The translations under genes and the position numbers were made by a program. Positions 38,363 to 48,502 of a stretch of 64,000 nucleotides of DNA are shown here, in pieces. The stretch is from Candidatus Nanopelagicales bacterium (GTDB lineage Bacteria > Actinomycetota > Actinomycetes > S36-B12), in assembly GCA_018402075.1 (NCBI GenBank), contig JAGYJP010000001.1, positions 310,001 to 374,000 of the forward strand, given 5' to 3'. Within the stretch, counting starts at the first letter, position 1. Every line of letters starts with the position of its first letter. The notes beneath the pieces were generated by a model. That model saw nothing but the letters and a program-made list of their open reading frames with translations, had not been told where the DNA came from and searched no databases.

Positions 38363-38430
38363 GCTGGCTCCTTGAGTTGATAGTTCTGGAAACATCGATT
38401 GATTCGTTCAGAGTGGATGGTAGACGCTTG

Positions 38431-38763
38431 CTAGGCAGATGATTCACCCAACTCCCGAGCCCGATCAATTCTTTGACCGTTCTGGACCGCGAAAAACCAC
38501 AAAACTGCGAACACCCCACCAACGATAAACATTGTGGGCACGACAAATCCTGAACCCACAGCCAGCCCTTGCAATACCCAACCAACTGGAACCGCAATGG
38601 GCTTAGTGATAAACCCAATAGTGAGAAACATGAGCAAGGCAATGGCAAGACCCACCCCTAGTGCAAGTCCCGCATTAACGTTTTCATTGTTGATGGCAAT
38701 CGGTATCGCCAATAGCACCACTATTGCTTCAAGGGCCAGAACACTCGATCCGAGAACTCGCAT
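38431..38763 (-). CDS. DUF4233 family membrane protein
   Basis: The 110-aa protein has three to four hydrophobic helices: VLALEAIVVLLAIPIAI, AGLALGVGLAIALLMFLTIG, VGWVLQGLAVGSGFVV and MFIVGGVFAVLWFFAV. It begins 2 bp after folC and precedes ndk. A DUF4233 protein at exactly this position between folC and ndk is a conserved actinobacterial feature. Function is unknown. Confidence 0.9.
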   Translation of the reverse strand: MRVLGSSVLALEAIVVLLAIPIAINNENVNAGLALGVGLAIALLMFLTIGFITKPIAVPVGWVLQGLAVGSGFVVPTMFIVGGVFAVLWFFAVQNGQRIDRARELGESSA

Positions 38764-38765
38764 AA

Positions 38766-40130
38766 TTACTCCTTGCCTCCCATGGCGTTCTCGGTGCCAA
38801 TTGCGCGAATAACGTCCCCAACCACGACTACAGATCCCGTGACAACTACTCCCATTCCTGAATACTCTCCCGTTTGATCAGCAAGCGCAATTGCGCGGTC
38901 AAGAGCATTAGCGGGGATCTCTTGGACACTTACATTGTTATCGCCCATGACATCTCGGGCAATTCGAGCAAGTTGTTCGGCGGGCAATGCTCGGGGTGAC
39001 TGTGGTTGGGTAATCACAACATGGTCAACAATCGGAGCCAATGTCTCAATGAATCCCACTGCATCTTTGTCTCCCAGTACTCCGATAACCGCAATGACAC
39101 CTCGGAAATCAAATGATGTTTCGAGGGCCGCTTTGAGGGAGCGAGCTCCGTGGGGGTTGTGCGCAACGTCCACCAACACCGTGGGACCACTTCGGATAAT
39201 TTGCAAGCGACCGGGCACAACCGTTGACGCAAAGCCCTCGCGCACCGCATCAATATCCAATGGCTGTGAATTTGCAGCGCCGAGAAAAGACTCACATGCG
39301 GCTAGTGCGGTGGCAGCATTTACTCCCTGGTGTTCACCCCACAAAGGCACAAAGATGTCAGGGTATTCGCCGCGAATTCCCTGTAAGGAAAGGAGTTGTC
39401 CGCCGACGGCAAGATCCTGAGCATTAATGCCGAATTCAACACCGAACCGCGCAGGAATTACACCTGCCTGTGCACACGCCGCCACAAGCACAGCAGCGGC
39501 ATCCGGGTGTTGAGGCCCAAGAACAGCCGCTTTCGCCTTGGCAATAATGCCGGCTTTCTCAATCGCAATCAGATCAATGGTGTCGCCCAGGTACTCCTGA
39601 TGATCCAGATCAATGGGAGTGACTACAGCAACGTCAGGCGCACAAATACTCGTGGCATCCCACGTGCCACCAAGTCCCACCTCGATCACCGCAACATCGA
39701 CCGGTGCATCGGCAAATGCGGAATAGGCAAGAGCCGTGAGTACTTCAAAGAAAGAAAGACGGGGGCCTCCATCTTGGGTGGAATTTCGATCAACGACGTC
39801 AATATATGGAGCGATCTCGTTCCAGGCTTCTAGCAATTGATCTCTGGTTATGGGAATGCCGTCAAGACAGATGCGCTCGGTAGGGTCAGTTAGGTGTGGA
39901 GATGTGAACAATCCGGTGCGCAGACCAAAGGAGCGGAGAACCGACTCAATCATGCGAGCGGTCGAGCTCTTGCCATTGGTTCCCGCAATTTGAATAACCG
40001 GATAGGTAAATTGTGGGTTGTCGAGGAGCTCCGCCACGGAAGAGATCCGGGTCAGAGATGGCTCGATCATGTTCTCTGGCCAACGTGATTCCAGTTCACG
40101 CCAAAGGTCTTCAATATTGGAGACAGCCAC
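38766..40130 (-). CDS. folC: Folylpolyglutamate synthase / dihydrofolate synthase
   Basis: Adds glutamate to dihydropteroate and to folates. The 454-aa Mur-ligase-like protein has the P-loop VIQIAGTNGKSSTARMIES, the Omega-loop and acid VAVIEVGLGGTWDATS, VVTPIDLDHQEYLGDTI, and a C-terminal domain with VLVDVAHNPHGARSL. It diverges from valS across 52 bp and leads the folC-DUF4233-ndk group. Confidence 0.96.
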   Translation of the reverse strand: MAVSNIEDLWRELESRWPENMIEPSLTRISSVAELLDNPQFTYPVIQIAGTNGKSSTARMIESVLRSFGLRTGLFTSPHLTDPTERICLDGIPITRDQLLEAWNEIAPYIDVVDRNSTQDGGPRLSFFEVLTALAYSAFADAPVDVAVIEVGLGGTWDATSICAPDVAVVTPIDLDHQEYLGDTIDLIAIEKAGIIAKAKAAVLGPQHPDAAAVLVAACAQAGVIPARFGVEFGINAQDLAVGGQLLSLQGIRGEYPDIFVPLWGEHQGVNAATALAACESFLGAANSQPLDIDAVREGFASTVVPGRLQIIRSGPTVLVDVAHNPHGARSLKAALETSFDFRGVIAVIGVLGDKDAVGFIETLAPIVDHVVITQPQSPRALPAEQLARIARDVMGDNNVSVQEIPANALDRAIALADQTGEYSGMGVVVTGSVVVVGDVIRAIGTENAMGGKE

Positions 40131-40182
40131 CGTGGCAGTCTAAGCACCTCACCTCACCTAGCGGTCAATAGACTTCGGAACC

Positions 40183-42756
40183 ATGTCCCCAACCCAAGAG
40201 CCCCGAATCCCGGAAAAACCGTCTCTCGACGGCATCGAGGTTAAATGGTTGGCCACGTGGAATGACCAGGGCATTTACAACTTTGACCGCACCAAGACCC
40301 GTGATCAGGTCTTTTCTATCGATACACCTCCGCCCACCGTCAGCGGATCCCTCCATGTCGGACATGTTTTTAGTTACACGCATACCGATTGCATTGCTCG
40401 CTACAAGCGGATGCGTGGGTTCGAAGTGTTCTATCCGATGGGCTGGGATGACAATGGGCTTCCCACTGAACGCCGGGTCCAAAACTATTTCGGAGTCCGA
40501 TGCGACCCCAGCCTGCCGTACAACCCCAACTACACGCCCCCCGCACAACCTGACCCAAAAAAGCAAGAGCCCATTTCACGCCGCAACTTCATTGAACTTT
40601 GTGAAAAACTCACCGTTGAAGACGAAGTTGTTTTCGAGGACCTATGGCGACGCATGGGACTATCCATTGACTGGAATCAGACGTACCAAACAATTGATCG
40701 CAATGCACAGCGCACAAGTCAACTCGCTTTCTTGAGGAATCTCGCCCGCGGCGAGGCCTATCAATCCGAAGCACCAACATTGTGGGATGTCACATTCCGT
40801 ACTGCTGTCGCCCAAGCTGAACTCGAGGATCGCGAGCGCCCTGGCGCCTATCACCGAATTGGTTTTTCCCAAGCCGCTGCCCCCAGCGAAAAAGTTTTTA
40901 TTGAAACGACTCGACCCGAATTACTTGCTGCATGCGTCGCATTAGTTGCGCATCCAGATGATCCCAGGTTTCAGCCACTCTTCGGCACCAATGTGATGAC
41001 ACCGGTCTTCGGTGTCGAAGTACCCGTCATGGCTCACACCCTTGCTGATCCGGAGAAGGGTTCGGGCATAGCCATGGTCTGCACATTCGGTGACCTTGCG
41101 GATGTCACGTGGTGGCGTGAATTGCAACTACCAACCCGACCCATCATTGGGTGGGATGGCCGCGTAACCAGTGAGATTCCTGCGTGGATTACTTCCAAGT
41201 CCGGGCGTGATCGATTCGCTGCAATTGCAGGTGCCACGAGTTTCACTGCCAAAGCAACCATGGTGGAAGTCCTCAGGGAATCTGGTGACATGGTGGGTGA
41301 ACCGAAGCCCATTACACACCCCGTTAAGTTTTTCGAGAAGGGCGATAAACCACTGGAAATCGTCACCACTCGCCAGTGGTATCTCACCAATGGCGGCCGT
41401 AATCCGCAATTGCGTGATGAACTTCTATCTAGAGGTCGTGAACTGATATGGCACCCAGCACACATGCTGGTGCGCTATGAAAACTGGGTGGAAGGCCTCA
41501 ACGGCGATTGGTTGGTCTCACGCCAAAGATTCTTTGGCGTGCCCATTCCCGTGTGGTACCCGCTCGATAATCAAGGAAATCCAATCTATGAATCAGTGAT
41601 CACTCCCAGCGAGGATCTACTCCCCATTGACCCCAGCAGCGATTGCCCACATGGGTTTACCGAAGACCAACGCAATAAGCCTGGTGGTTTCATGGGAGAC
41701 CCTGATGTCATGGATACCTGGGCGACCAGTTCATTAACTCCGCAAATTGCCGGTGGTTGGGAGCGAGATAACGACCTCTTTGAGCGGGTGTTTCCCATGG
41801 ACATGCGCCCGCAGGCACACGAAATCATTCGGACCTGGTTGTTTTCTTCGGTTGTGCGCGCGGATTTAGAAAATAATGAACTCCCTTGGACACATGCTGC
41901 TATTTCAGGGTGGATTCTTGACCCCGATCGCAAGAAGATGAGTAAGTCTAAGGGAAATGTGATCACACCCATGGACTTGCTCGATGAATACAGCTCCGAT
42001 GCTGTGCGCTACTGGGCGGCATCTGGGCGGCCAGGAACGGACACCGCTTTCGACGTCGGACAAATGAAGATCGGCAGGCGCCTGGCCATCAAACTTCTCA
42101 ACGCAACAAAGTTTGTCCTTACCATTTCAGACTCGGGAGAAATTGAACAAGTCACGGACCCACTGGATCAAGCAATGCTCGCACGCCTCGCAGACACGGT
42201 GGAATCGGCAACCGCAGCGTTCGAAGACTTTAACTATGCCAAGGCACTTGATCTTGCCGAATCATTTTTTTGGGAGTTCACCGATGACTATGTGGAGTTG
42301 GTCAAAGAACGTGCTTATGGTGAGAAAGACGGAGTAAACACGACAAGTGCTCAAAGCGCCCTGCACTTGGCGCTTACCACTCAACTGCGGCTATTTGCTC
42401 CTTTCTTACCCTTCACCACCGAAGAAACGTGGTCGTGGTTTCACGAGGGTTCTATTCACCGCCAACCGTGGCCTACTGCAAGTGAATTGATTCCCAATGA
42501 TTCACCGCGCAACACCGGCTTACTGGATCATGCAAACGAAGCACTCAGAATGGTTCGTAAGGCAAAGTCGGAAGCCAAAGCATCCATGCGTGCTGTCGTT
42601 GAGAAGGCGGTGTTTACGGGCAGTGAGAGTGTGATTGCAGATCTCGTGATTGCACAGTCTGATTTGGAGGCCGCAGGGTCAATCCGCATATTCGAAACCG
42701 CAATTGATCACAACTCGACGGAACTTCGAACCGAGATAAAGCTTGCCGCGAATTAG
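40183..42756 (+). CDS. valS: Valyl-tRNA synthetase
   Basis: Class Ia synthetase of 857 aa. HIGH appears as HVGH at 58-61 ([12 protein letters not shown]) and KMSKS as KKMSKSKGN near residue 585; the [12 protein letters not shown] block and the editing insertion ([20 protein letters not shown]) are present. The protein ends after the anticodon-binding domain and lacks the long C-terminal coiled coil of E. coli ValRS; this shorter form is common in some actinobacteria. Unusually for the locus it is divergent from folC. Its stop overlaps the convergent clpX stop by four bases. Confidence 0.97.
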   Translation: MSPTQEPRIPEKPSLDGIEVKWLATWNDQGIYNFDRTKTRDQVFSIDTPPPTVSGSLHVGHVFSYTHTDCIARYKRMRGFEVFYPMGWDDNGLPTERRVQNYFGVRCDPSLPYNPNYTPPAQPDPKKQEPISRRNFIELCEKLTVEDEVVFEDLWRRMGLSIDWNQTYQTIDRNAQRTSQLAFLRNLARGEAYQSEAPTLWDVTFRTAVAQAELEDRERPGAYHRIGFSQAAAPSEKVFIETTRPELLAACVALVAHPDDPRFQPLFGTNVMTPVFGVEVPVMAHTLADPEKGSGIAMVCTFGDLADVTWWRELQLPTRPIIGWDGRVTSEIPAWITSKSGRDRFAAIAGATSFTAKATMVEVLRESGDMVGEPKPITHPVKFFEKGDKPLEIVTTRQWYLTNGGRNPQLRDELLSRGRELIWHPAHMLVRYENWVEGLNGDWLVSRQRFFGVPIPVWYPLDNQGNPIYESVITPSEDLLPIDPSSDCPHGFTEDQRNKPGGFMGDPDVMDTWATSSLTPQIAGGWERDNDLFERVFPMDMRPQAHEIIRTWLFSSVVRADLENNELPWTHAAISGWILDPDRKKMSKSKGNVITPMDLLDEYSSDAVRYWAASGRPGTDTAFDVGQMKIGRRLAIKLLNATKFVLTISDSGEIEQVTDPLDQAMLARLADTVESATAAFEDFNYAKALDLAESFFWEFTDDYVELVKERAYGEKDGVNTTSAQSALHLALTTQLRLFAPFLPFTTEETWSWFHEGSIHRQPWPTASELIPNDSPRNTGLLDHANEALRMVRKAKSEAKASMRAVVEKAVFTGSESVIADLVIAQSDLEAAGSIRIFETAIDHNSTELRTEIKLAAN

Positions 42757-44042
42757 GCGGTCTTTTCCCGAGGAGCACGCTTAGGCGCGGTCCTGGGAAC
42801 TAAGGTCGGGTTCACGCTGTCACGCACAACCTCGGCAGTGATTACGACCTTTGCAATATCCTCACGGCTCGGAACTTCATACATGACGTTGAGAAGGACT
42901 TCTTCAAGAATCGCACGCAGCCCACGAGCACCCGTGCCACGCAGCAGAGCCAGGTCCGCGATTTCATTCAGTGAGTCCTCGGTGAACTCCAGTTCAACAT
43001 TATCAAGTTCAAAAAGCTTCTGATACTGCTTCACCAGAGCGTTTTTCGGTTCGCTCAGAACTGCAACGAGCGCCTCGCGATCGAGTTTGCTGACTGCGGT
43101 AAACACTGGAAGTCGCCCAATGAACTCTGGGATCATGCCGAATTTGAGGAGATCTTCCGGCATGACGTGGGCGAAAGGATCAGCCGAAATATCCTTTGTT
43201 TCGGAGCGCTCGCCTTCGACTAGATCAAATGTGAACCCAAGATTCTTCTTGCCCATGCGCTGTTCAACAATTTTGTCCAGACCCGCAAATGCACCACCCA
43301 CAATAAAGAGGACATTGGTGGTATCGATCTGAATAAATTCCTGGTGCGGGTGTTTGCGCCCACCTTGTGGAGGCACTGAAGCTGTGGTGCCTTCGAGGAT
43401 CTTCAATAGTGCTTGCTGCACACCTTCACCCGAGACATCGCGGGTAATGGAGGGGTTCTCGCTCTTGCGAGCAACCTTGTCGATCTCGTCAATGTAGATG
43501 ATTCCCATTTCAGCGCGCTTGGTGTCGAACTCAGCAGCCTGGATCAACTTCAGCAGGATATTTTCCACATCTTCGCCGACATATCCGGCTTCGGTGAGCG
43601 CGGTGGCGTCAGCAATGGCAAATGGGACATTCAGCATGCGGGCGAGGGTTTGCGCCAGCAGAGTTTTACCCGAGCCAGTGGGGCCAAGGAGCAGGATGTT
43701 GGACTTGGCTAGTTCCACCGAATCTTCTTTTGCCTTGTGATTTGCACCGGCCTGAACTCGCTTGTAGTGGTTGTAGACGGCCACGGAAAGTGACTTTTTC
43801 GCCGCGTCTTGGCCGATCACGTATTCGTCAAGGAATGCATAGATTTCGCGTGGTTTGGGTAATTCCCCAAACTCGGATGTACTAGCCTCGGTCAGTTCTT
43901 CTTCAATGATTTCGTTACACAGATCAATGCATTCATCGCAGATGTAGACCATGGGTCCAGCAATGAGCTTCTTGACCTGCTTTTGGCTTTTCCCACAGAA
44001 GGAACACTTGAGCAAGTCTCCGCTCTCACCTATACGTGCCAC
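42753..44042 (-). CDS. clpX: ATP-dependent Clp protease ATP-binding subunit ClpX
   Basis: AAA+ unfoldase that feeds ClpP. The 429-aa protein has the zinc-binding domain (CSFCGK at about 13-18, then CDECIDLC), Walker A GPTGSGKT, Walker [12 protein letters not shown], sensor and pore motifs, and the ClpP-binding loop IGF replaced by a clear homologous segment. I start at the GTG at 44042 ([15 protein letters not shown]), with GAGGG about six bases upstream; the longer frame has 32 extra codons without similarity. The clpX-clpP2 gap is 186 bp, so clpX may have its own promoter. Confidence 0.96.
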   Translation of the reverse strand: MARIGESGDLLKCSFCGKSQKQVKKLIAGPMVYICDECIDLCNEIIEEELTEASTSEFGELPKPREIYAFLDEYVIGQDAAKKSLSVAVYNHYKRVQAGANHKAKEDSVELAKSNILLLGPTGSGKTLLAQTLARMLNVPFAIADATALTEAGYVGEDVENILLKLIQAAEFDTKRAEMGIIYIDEIDKVARKSENPSITRDVSGEGVQQALLKILEGTTASVPPQGGRKHPHQEFIQIDTTNVLFIVGGAFAGLDKIVEQRMGKKNLGFTFDLVEGERSETKDISADPFAHVMPEDLLKFGMIPEFIGRLPVFTAVSKLDREALVAVLSEPKNALVKQYQKLFELDNVELEFTEDSLNEIADLALLRGTGARGLRAILEEVLLNVMYEVPSREDIAKVVITAEVVRDSVNPTLVPRTAPKRAPREKTA

Positions 44043-44228
44043 AGTGTCCCTCAGCCTTCCACCGGTATGTGTCTTACAACGGGCTCGCTCACAGGGACTT
44101 ACCCTCGTGAACTCGGTTACCGTACCCCGTAATGGCACATGTTCGCTCGTTATTCACACGGTGGCGTGCCCGAAAGTCTCAACCCTTAGTTGAAACTCGA
44201 AGGGGTTTGAGATAACCCTTAAGTCGAA

Positions 44229-44852
44229 TCAGGCCTTGCGTGAGGAAATAACCGAGTCGATCACTCCATATTCCACAGCCTTAGCTGCGGTCAAAATATT
44301 GTCACGCTCAATATCTTTCTCAATTTGCTCAATGGAACGCCCCGTGTGTAATGCGAGGATGCCTTCCATCTCCTTACGCATACGAATGATTTCATTGGCC
44401 TGAATTTCGATATCTGACCCTTGGCCGCCGCCTTCGGTGTACGGCTGATGAATCAGAATTCGGGAATGAGGCAGGGCGAAACGTTTGCCCGGGGTACCCG
44501 CAGCAAGAAGCACCGCGGCAGCCGAAGCGGCTTGACCCAAGCACACCGTCTGAACCTGGGGCTTGACGAACTGCATGGTGTCGTAGATCGCCGTCATGGC
44601 GGTGTAAGAACCACCGGGTGAATTAATATAAATCTGAATATCACGGTCTGGATCCAGTGACTCAAGGGTAAGTAGTTGAGCCATGACATCGTCTGCTGAG
44701 GCATCGTCAATTTGCACGCCAAGGAAAATAATTCTTTCTTCAAAAAGTTTGGTATAAGGGTTGTGGACCCGCTCACCGGTGGCGGTTCGCTCCCGAAATT
44801 CCGGAAGGATATAGCGACTCACGGGAGCTGTTGACTGGAAAAGGTTTTTCAC
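44229..44852 (-). CDS. clpP2: ATP-dependent Clp protease proteolytic subunit ClpP2
   Basis: The 207-aa serine protease subunit shows catalytic Ser in [13 protein letters not shown] (near residue 105), His in RILIHQPY (near 130), and the later Asp in IERDNIL. It starts [20 protein letters not shown], typical for the ClpP2 member of actinobacterial pairs. It overlaps clpP1 by four bases (ATGA). ClpP1 and ClpP2 usually assemble into one mixed tetradecamer driven by ClpX or ClpC. Confidence 0.96.
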   Translation of the reverse strand: MKNLFQSTAPVSRYILPEFRERTATGERVHNPYTKLFEERIIFLGVQIDDASADDVMAQLLTLESLDPDRDIQIYINSPGGSYTAMTAIYDTMQFVKPQVQTVCLGQAASAAAVLLAAGTPGKRFALPHSRILIHQPYTEGGGQGSDIEIQANEIIRMRKEMEGILALHTGRSIEQIEKDIERDNILTAAKAVEYGVIDSVISSRKA

Positions 44853-45472
44853 TTCGTGTCTCCCTTGAGTGAAGTTGGTGCATCGGCTGACGAGCTGTAA
44901 ACATGATCGATTAATCCGTAATCACGAGCTTCGTCTGATGTAAACCAGCGATCTCGATCCGAGTCCTTTTCGATCTGTTCAACACTCTGTCCGCTGTGAT
45001 CGGCAATGAGTTCTGCCATGCGCTTCTTGATGTACAACATTTGCTCGGCTTGAATCTTGATATCACTTGCTGTCCCACCCAGACCACCCGACGGCTGGTG
45101 CATCATGATGCGGGTGTTCGGGGTTGCATAACGCTTGCCCGGCGAGCCCGCACACAAGAGGAATTGACCCATGGAAGCGGCAAGACCCATGGCGACCGTG
45201 GTGACGTCGTTAGGAATCAACTGCATGGTGTCGTAGATGACCATACCGGCGGTGATCGAACCACCGGGTGAGTTGATGTAGAGGGAAATATCCTTCGATG
45301 GATCTTCAGCAGCGAGCACCTGCAACTGCTTGGCAATTCGGTTGGAGTTGTCATCCATGACGGGGCCCTCGAGCCAAATGATTCGCTCACGCAGGAGTCG
45401 TTCATCCAGCATGTCGCCAAATCCGGTCATGCCGCCACCTGCGCGCATGATGTGTTCAAAGGGTGTGGACAC
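44849..45472 (-). CDS. clpP1: ATP-dependent Clp protease proteolytic subunit ClpP1
   Basis: The 207-aa subunit has catalytic Ser in [12 protein letters not shown] (near residue 96), His in [10 protein letters not shown] (near 121) and Asp in DSDRDRWF. It leads the coupled clpP1-clpP2 pair. The 170-bp gap to tig carries the likely promoter. I looked for a ClgR-type operator and saw only a weak half-matching GTTCGCCATCAGCCGAA at about 45588, which I do not call. Confidence 0.96.
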   Translation of the reverse strand: MSTPFEHIMRAGGGMTGFGDMLDERLLRERIIWLEGPVMDDNSNRIAKQLQVLAAEDPSKDISLYINSPGGSITAGMVIYDTMQLIPNDVTTVAMGLAASMGQFLLCAGSPGKRYATPNTRIMMHQPSGGLGGTASDIKIQAEQMLYIKKRMAELIADHSGQSVEQIEKDSDRDRWFTSDEARDYGLIDHVYSSSADAPTSLKGDTK

Positions 45473-45642
45473 CGATTCTCCTTGCCTTGGGGTGACAACA
45501 ATGATTCGCGTTGTTCTTGAGGAACGTAACTGAGTAACGCAACTCTAACCCTGCCGGCGGATCTCTACTCGGTCTACCGACCTGAGTTCGCCATCAGCCG
45601 AATGTCACACCCGTGAGGGAGGCACCTACGTGAGTTGGGCTT

Positions 45643-46944
45643 TTACTCGTCAGCGGTCAGAGCCGCCAGGGCGGCCATTTCGGTATCGAGGGCCGCCAGA
45701 TCCACGACAGCGCCGGTGGTGTCTACCACCTTGGCCGTTTCCAGAACCTTGGCCAGCGCCTTGGCTCGGCGAATATCGGCCATTGCCATGGGGACCTGAC
45801 CCGCTTCCACAAGTGCCTGAGCGAAGGCATCCGGTGCCATTCCGTAACGCGGCGCCTGTTGGACCAACCACGCACTGAGTTCGCTCTCGCCCACGGTAAG
45901 TTCAGCGTCTTCGGCGATTTTGTCCAATACAAATTGACTCTTCATGCCGGCGCGGATTTCCTGCTCAACTTCACCGCGATGGTCTTCGCCGGAATCATGA
46001 CCATCTTGGAAGTGAGACTCGATTTCAGCCGCAACGACACTTTCGGGCAGTGCAATATCCACTTTCTCCAGCAATACATCGTGGATCTTGTGGCGAGCCT
46101 CATTGCCCTGCTCAATACGCTTCAAGCGCCCGAGTCGAGTTTCAATATCAGCCCGAAGTTCTTCAACTGTGTCGAACTCGGAAGCCATGCTCACAAATTC
46201 AGCATCAAGTTCAGGAAGCTCACGCTCGCGAACAGCAGCCACCTCAACCGTTACGGTCAGTGGAATACCTGACCAATCGCCATTTTGTGGGGTGAATTCA
46301 AATGATCTTGACTCGCCTTTAGCCGCACCTCGGATTGCGTCGTCGAATCCTGGAAGCATGCCTTCGGTTCCCAGTTCATAAGACATGGCTTGAGCGGAAA
46401 GATCCTCAACTTCTTCTCCACTTTCCGTGGCTCCGGAGATATTCACCAAAAGAATGTCGCCATCGGTGCTGGCACGATCCACTTCCTTGAGATTGGCAAA
46501 TCGGCCACGCAAAGCATCAATTTGTTCATTTATGTCTGAATCCGACAAGGCATAGGGCTCTACCTCGACAGTTAAAGAATCAAATGCGGGGAGTTCGAAT
46601 TCAGGGCGGATATCGACTTCCACGGTGAAGGTCAGTTTGTCGCCATCGACAATCTCGGTGACCTCAACAGCCGGCTGCCCAATGGGGCGAATGTTGTTGT
46701 CTCGAATAATTTCTTCATAAGCTTTTGGAAGAGCATCGTTGATTGCTTCGTCGAGAACCGCACCGCGACCCACCCGCTGCTCAACAACTCGGGCAGGCAC
46801 CTTGCCCTTACGAAAACCGGGGATATTGATCGACTTGCCTATGCGGACAAGCGCAGCGTCAACACTTGGTTGCAGATCAGCAAACGGCACCTCAACGGAA
46901 ATTTTGATTCGGGTGGGATTGAGGTTTTCGATCTCGGTTTTCAC
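45643..46944 (-). CDS. tig: Trigger factor
   Basis: Ribosome-bound chaperone and prolyl isomerase at the nascent-chain exit. The 433-aa protein starts VKTEIENLNPTRIKISVEVP, has the ribosome-binding signature NIPGFRKGKVP, an FKBP-like domain (SYELGTEGMLPGFDDAIRGA) and the C-terminal chaperone arms. I start at the GTG at 46944, five bases after GGAG. The reading frame stays open 150 codons further upstream but runs through the tRNA-Pro gene, so that extension is not coding. tig before clpP1P2 is the usual order. Confidence 0.96.
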   Translation of the reverse strand: MKTEIENLNPTRIKISVEVPFADLQPSVDAALVRIGKSINIPGFRKGKVPARVVEQRVGRGAVLDEAINDALPKAYEEIIRDNNIRPIGQPAVEVTEIVDGDKLTFTVEVDIRPEFELPAFDSLTVEVEPYALSDSDINEQIDALRGRFANLKEVDRASTDGDILLVNISGATESGEEVEDLSAQAMSYELGTEGMLPGFDDAIRGAAKGESRSFEFTPQNGDWSGIPLTVTVEVAAVRERELPELDAEFVSMASEFDTVEELRADIETRLGRLKRIEQGNEARHKIHDVLLEKVDIALPESVVAAEIESHFQDGHDSGEDHRGEVEQEIRAGMKSQFVLDKIAEDAELTVGESELSAWLVQQAPRYGMAPDAFAQALVEAGQVPMAMADIRRAKALAKVLETAKVVDTTGAVVDLAALDTEMAALAALTADE

Positions 46945-47032
46945 TAATGCTCCATGGGGTCGACTGACGGTTCGTGTTGTACGGCGTGTGGAACTTGCTC
47001 GTGTATCAGGCGGAACTTTTGTCATTCTGTGG

Positions 47033-47105
47033 TCGGGGCGGGGAGATTCGAACTCCCGGTCTCCTGCTCCCAAAGCAGGCGCGCTAGCCACTACGCTACG
47101 CCCCG
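47033..47105 (-). tRNA. tRNA-Pro (anticodon TGG)
   Basis: A 73-nt cloverleaf: acceptor CGGGGCG/CGCCCCG, discriminator A, anticodon stem CCTGC/GCAGG with loop TTTGGGA (anticodon TGG), and T-arm GAGTTCGAATCTC. CCA is not encoded. It is 88 bp upstream of tig on the same strand. Confidence 0.96.
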
Positions 47106-47226
47106 CGCTGGCCTCCGAGAGTCTAGAGGTAACCCCCACCTCACCTGAATCTGCATGTACGTTCACCCAGAATCGAACGCCAATTTCGATAGGAAAGTGC
47201 GAATGAGTACCATTAGCGCGCACCTC

Positions 47227-47297
47227 GCGGGTGTAGCTCAATGGTAGAGCCCCAGCCTTCCAAGCTGGCCATGCCGGTTCGATCCCGGTCACCCGCT
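47227..47297 (+). tRNA. tRNA-Gly (anticodon TCC)
   Basis: A 71-nt cloverleaf: acceptor GCGGGTG/CACCCGC, discriminator T, anticodon stem CCAGC/GCTGG with loop CTTCCAA (anticodon TCC), and T-arm with GGTTCGATCCC. CCA is not encoded. It points away from tRNA-Pro. Confidence 0.96.
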
Positions 47298-47779
47298 CGC
47301 AGAGAGGGTCACTCGGATCGGGAGGAGTCCCGCAGGGACGACGGACCCGGCCGCCATGTCGAGCGTTGACTCGCCCGGAATTGCAAGATGACATAACCGC
47401 AGTTGCTCCCAGTCACGACCCTCATTAACTTCAAGAAGAAGATTGGTCAACCCAAATGAGAATTCCGGCTTGATAAAAACAAACCTTGTAATCGATTCTG
47501 ACCGCACATTGAAATGTGAAGTTATAATCGGAGCTCCACAGATAAGCAGGCGCATTGTGGTTTTGAAAGCCATATTACGTTCGCTGCCATAAGCCGGTGG
47601 CATAAGTCGGTGGCATAAATCGGTGCCTAGCGGCGTGGTGAAATTGGCGCAATCCTCCCCAACTTCATAGTGATGTGGTGGATTCATCCACTGATCCAGC
47701 GATATCGACCTCACTACCCCATCATGTTTCAGCTCAATTTCACCGAAACTTCCCAGGTGGACTAGCGGATTGGCGCAAT
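47298..47779. other. 482-bp region without a recognisable gene
   Basis: The first 90 bases after tRNA-Gly are GC-rich and contain a small hairpin (GTCCC-GCA-GGGAC near 47328-47340). The middle (about 47430-47570) is AT-rich. A minus-strand frame is open from 47819 to 47289 (176 codons at most), but it overlaps both the tRNA-Gly end and the next gene's signal peptide and resembles nothing I know. The region may be a decayed gene or a long leader. The 13-bp triplet repeat at 47588 lies inside it. Confidence 0.5.
47588..47626. repeat. Three tandem 13-bp repeats
   Basis: Near-identical units CATAAGCCGGTGG, CATAAGTCGGTGG and CATAAATCGGTGC follow each other without gaps. Since 13 is not a multiple of three, copy changes would shift any reading frame here, which argues against a protein-coding role. 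Confidence 0.88.
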
Positions 47780-48496
47780 ATGTGTTCCCATCTGAGAGTG
47801 AAACGTGGCACGGGGGCACCGGTAGGTCGCCGAGTAGTTATGGGAATGCTGGGCTTAGGCGCACTCGGAGTTGTCTTTGGGCGTCAGTTGAATTCAGCGG
47901 TAACCACAACAATCAACGCAACCGTGCCCGGTCTCGGCCAGGTTCTCCCCGCCGCCGGGGGTTTCCGGATTTATACGGTGACCAATGGGTACCCCGAAAT
48001 GAGCAAAGAAGATTACCGTCTCAGGGTGAGTGGCGCCGTAGACCAAGAATTGAATTTGACGTTCAGTGATCTGGAGACACTCCCCCAAACTTCCATGACA
48101 AAAGACTTTCAATGCGTGACCGGTTGGCGAGTTGACGATGTCCCGTGGACAGGTGTTCTGCTCAGCGACATTCTCGCCGTGGCAGGTGCGAATCCCAGCG
48201 CAACGGCACTTGCCATTGATTCTTTCGATGGCGCTTACACCGAGTCACTCACCATGGAACAAGCGGCGCGTCCCGACATGTTGGTCGCCATGTCCATGTA
48301 TGGAAAGCCGATCACTCGCGAACACGGTGGCCCGGTTCGGCTTTATGTCGCACCCATGTATGGATACAAGTCCTTAAAGTGGCTATCCGCCATTGAGGTG
48401 ATAGGCGAAGTGATCCCCGGCTATTGGGAACAGCGAGGATACGACATTGACGCCTGGATTGGCCAATCAAATGGGCGCACCGATGAACCCGTGTGA
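47780..48496 (+). CDS. Tat-exported sulfite-oxidase-type molybdopterin oxidoreductase
   Basis: The protein of about 238 aa has a twin-arginine signal (GRRVVMGMLGLGALGVVFG) and one sulfite-oxidase-fold domain. The molybdenum-ligating Cys is in KDFQCVTGWRVDDVPWTG, followed by the substrate-side SFDGAYTESLTMEQA and REHGGPVRLYVAPMYGYKSL. It resembles YedY/MsrP-type catalytic subunits. The start is uncertain: ATG 47780 and GTG 47798 both leave a complete Tat signal, and neither has a strong ribosome site. The cytochrome b gene follows by 6 bp, so together they likely form a membrane-linked electron-transfer enzyme outside the membrane. The substrate is unknown. Confidence 0.85.
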   Translation: MCSHLRVKRGTGAPVGRRVVMGMLGLGALGVVFGRQLNSAVTTTINATVPGLGQVLPAAGGFRIYTVTNGYPEMSKEDYRLRVSGAVDQELNLTFSDLETLPQTSMTKDFQCVTGWRVDDVPWTGVLLSDILAVAGANPSATALAIDSFDGAYTESLTMEQAARPDMLVAMSMYGKPITREHGGPVRLYVAPMYGYKSLKWLSAIEVIGEVIPGYWEQRGYDIDAWIGQSNGRTDEPV

Positions 48497-48502
48497 TTAC
48501 TA

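Noticed and set aside
45580..45610. ClgR-type operator before clpP1 (GTTCGCCATCAGCCGAA)
   Set aside because: Only one half matches the motif I know and the spacing is off, so it is not called.
46945..47394. 150-codon upstream extension of trigger factor
   Set aside because: It runs through the tRNA-Pro gene, and the GTG at 46944 with a ribosome site gives a normal-length protein.
47289..47819. 176-codon minus-strand frame
   Set aside because: It overlaps the tRNA-Gly 3' end and the Tat signal of the next gene, contains 13-bp frame-breaking repeats and has no recognisable motif.
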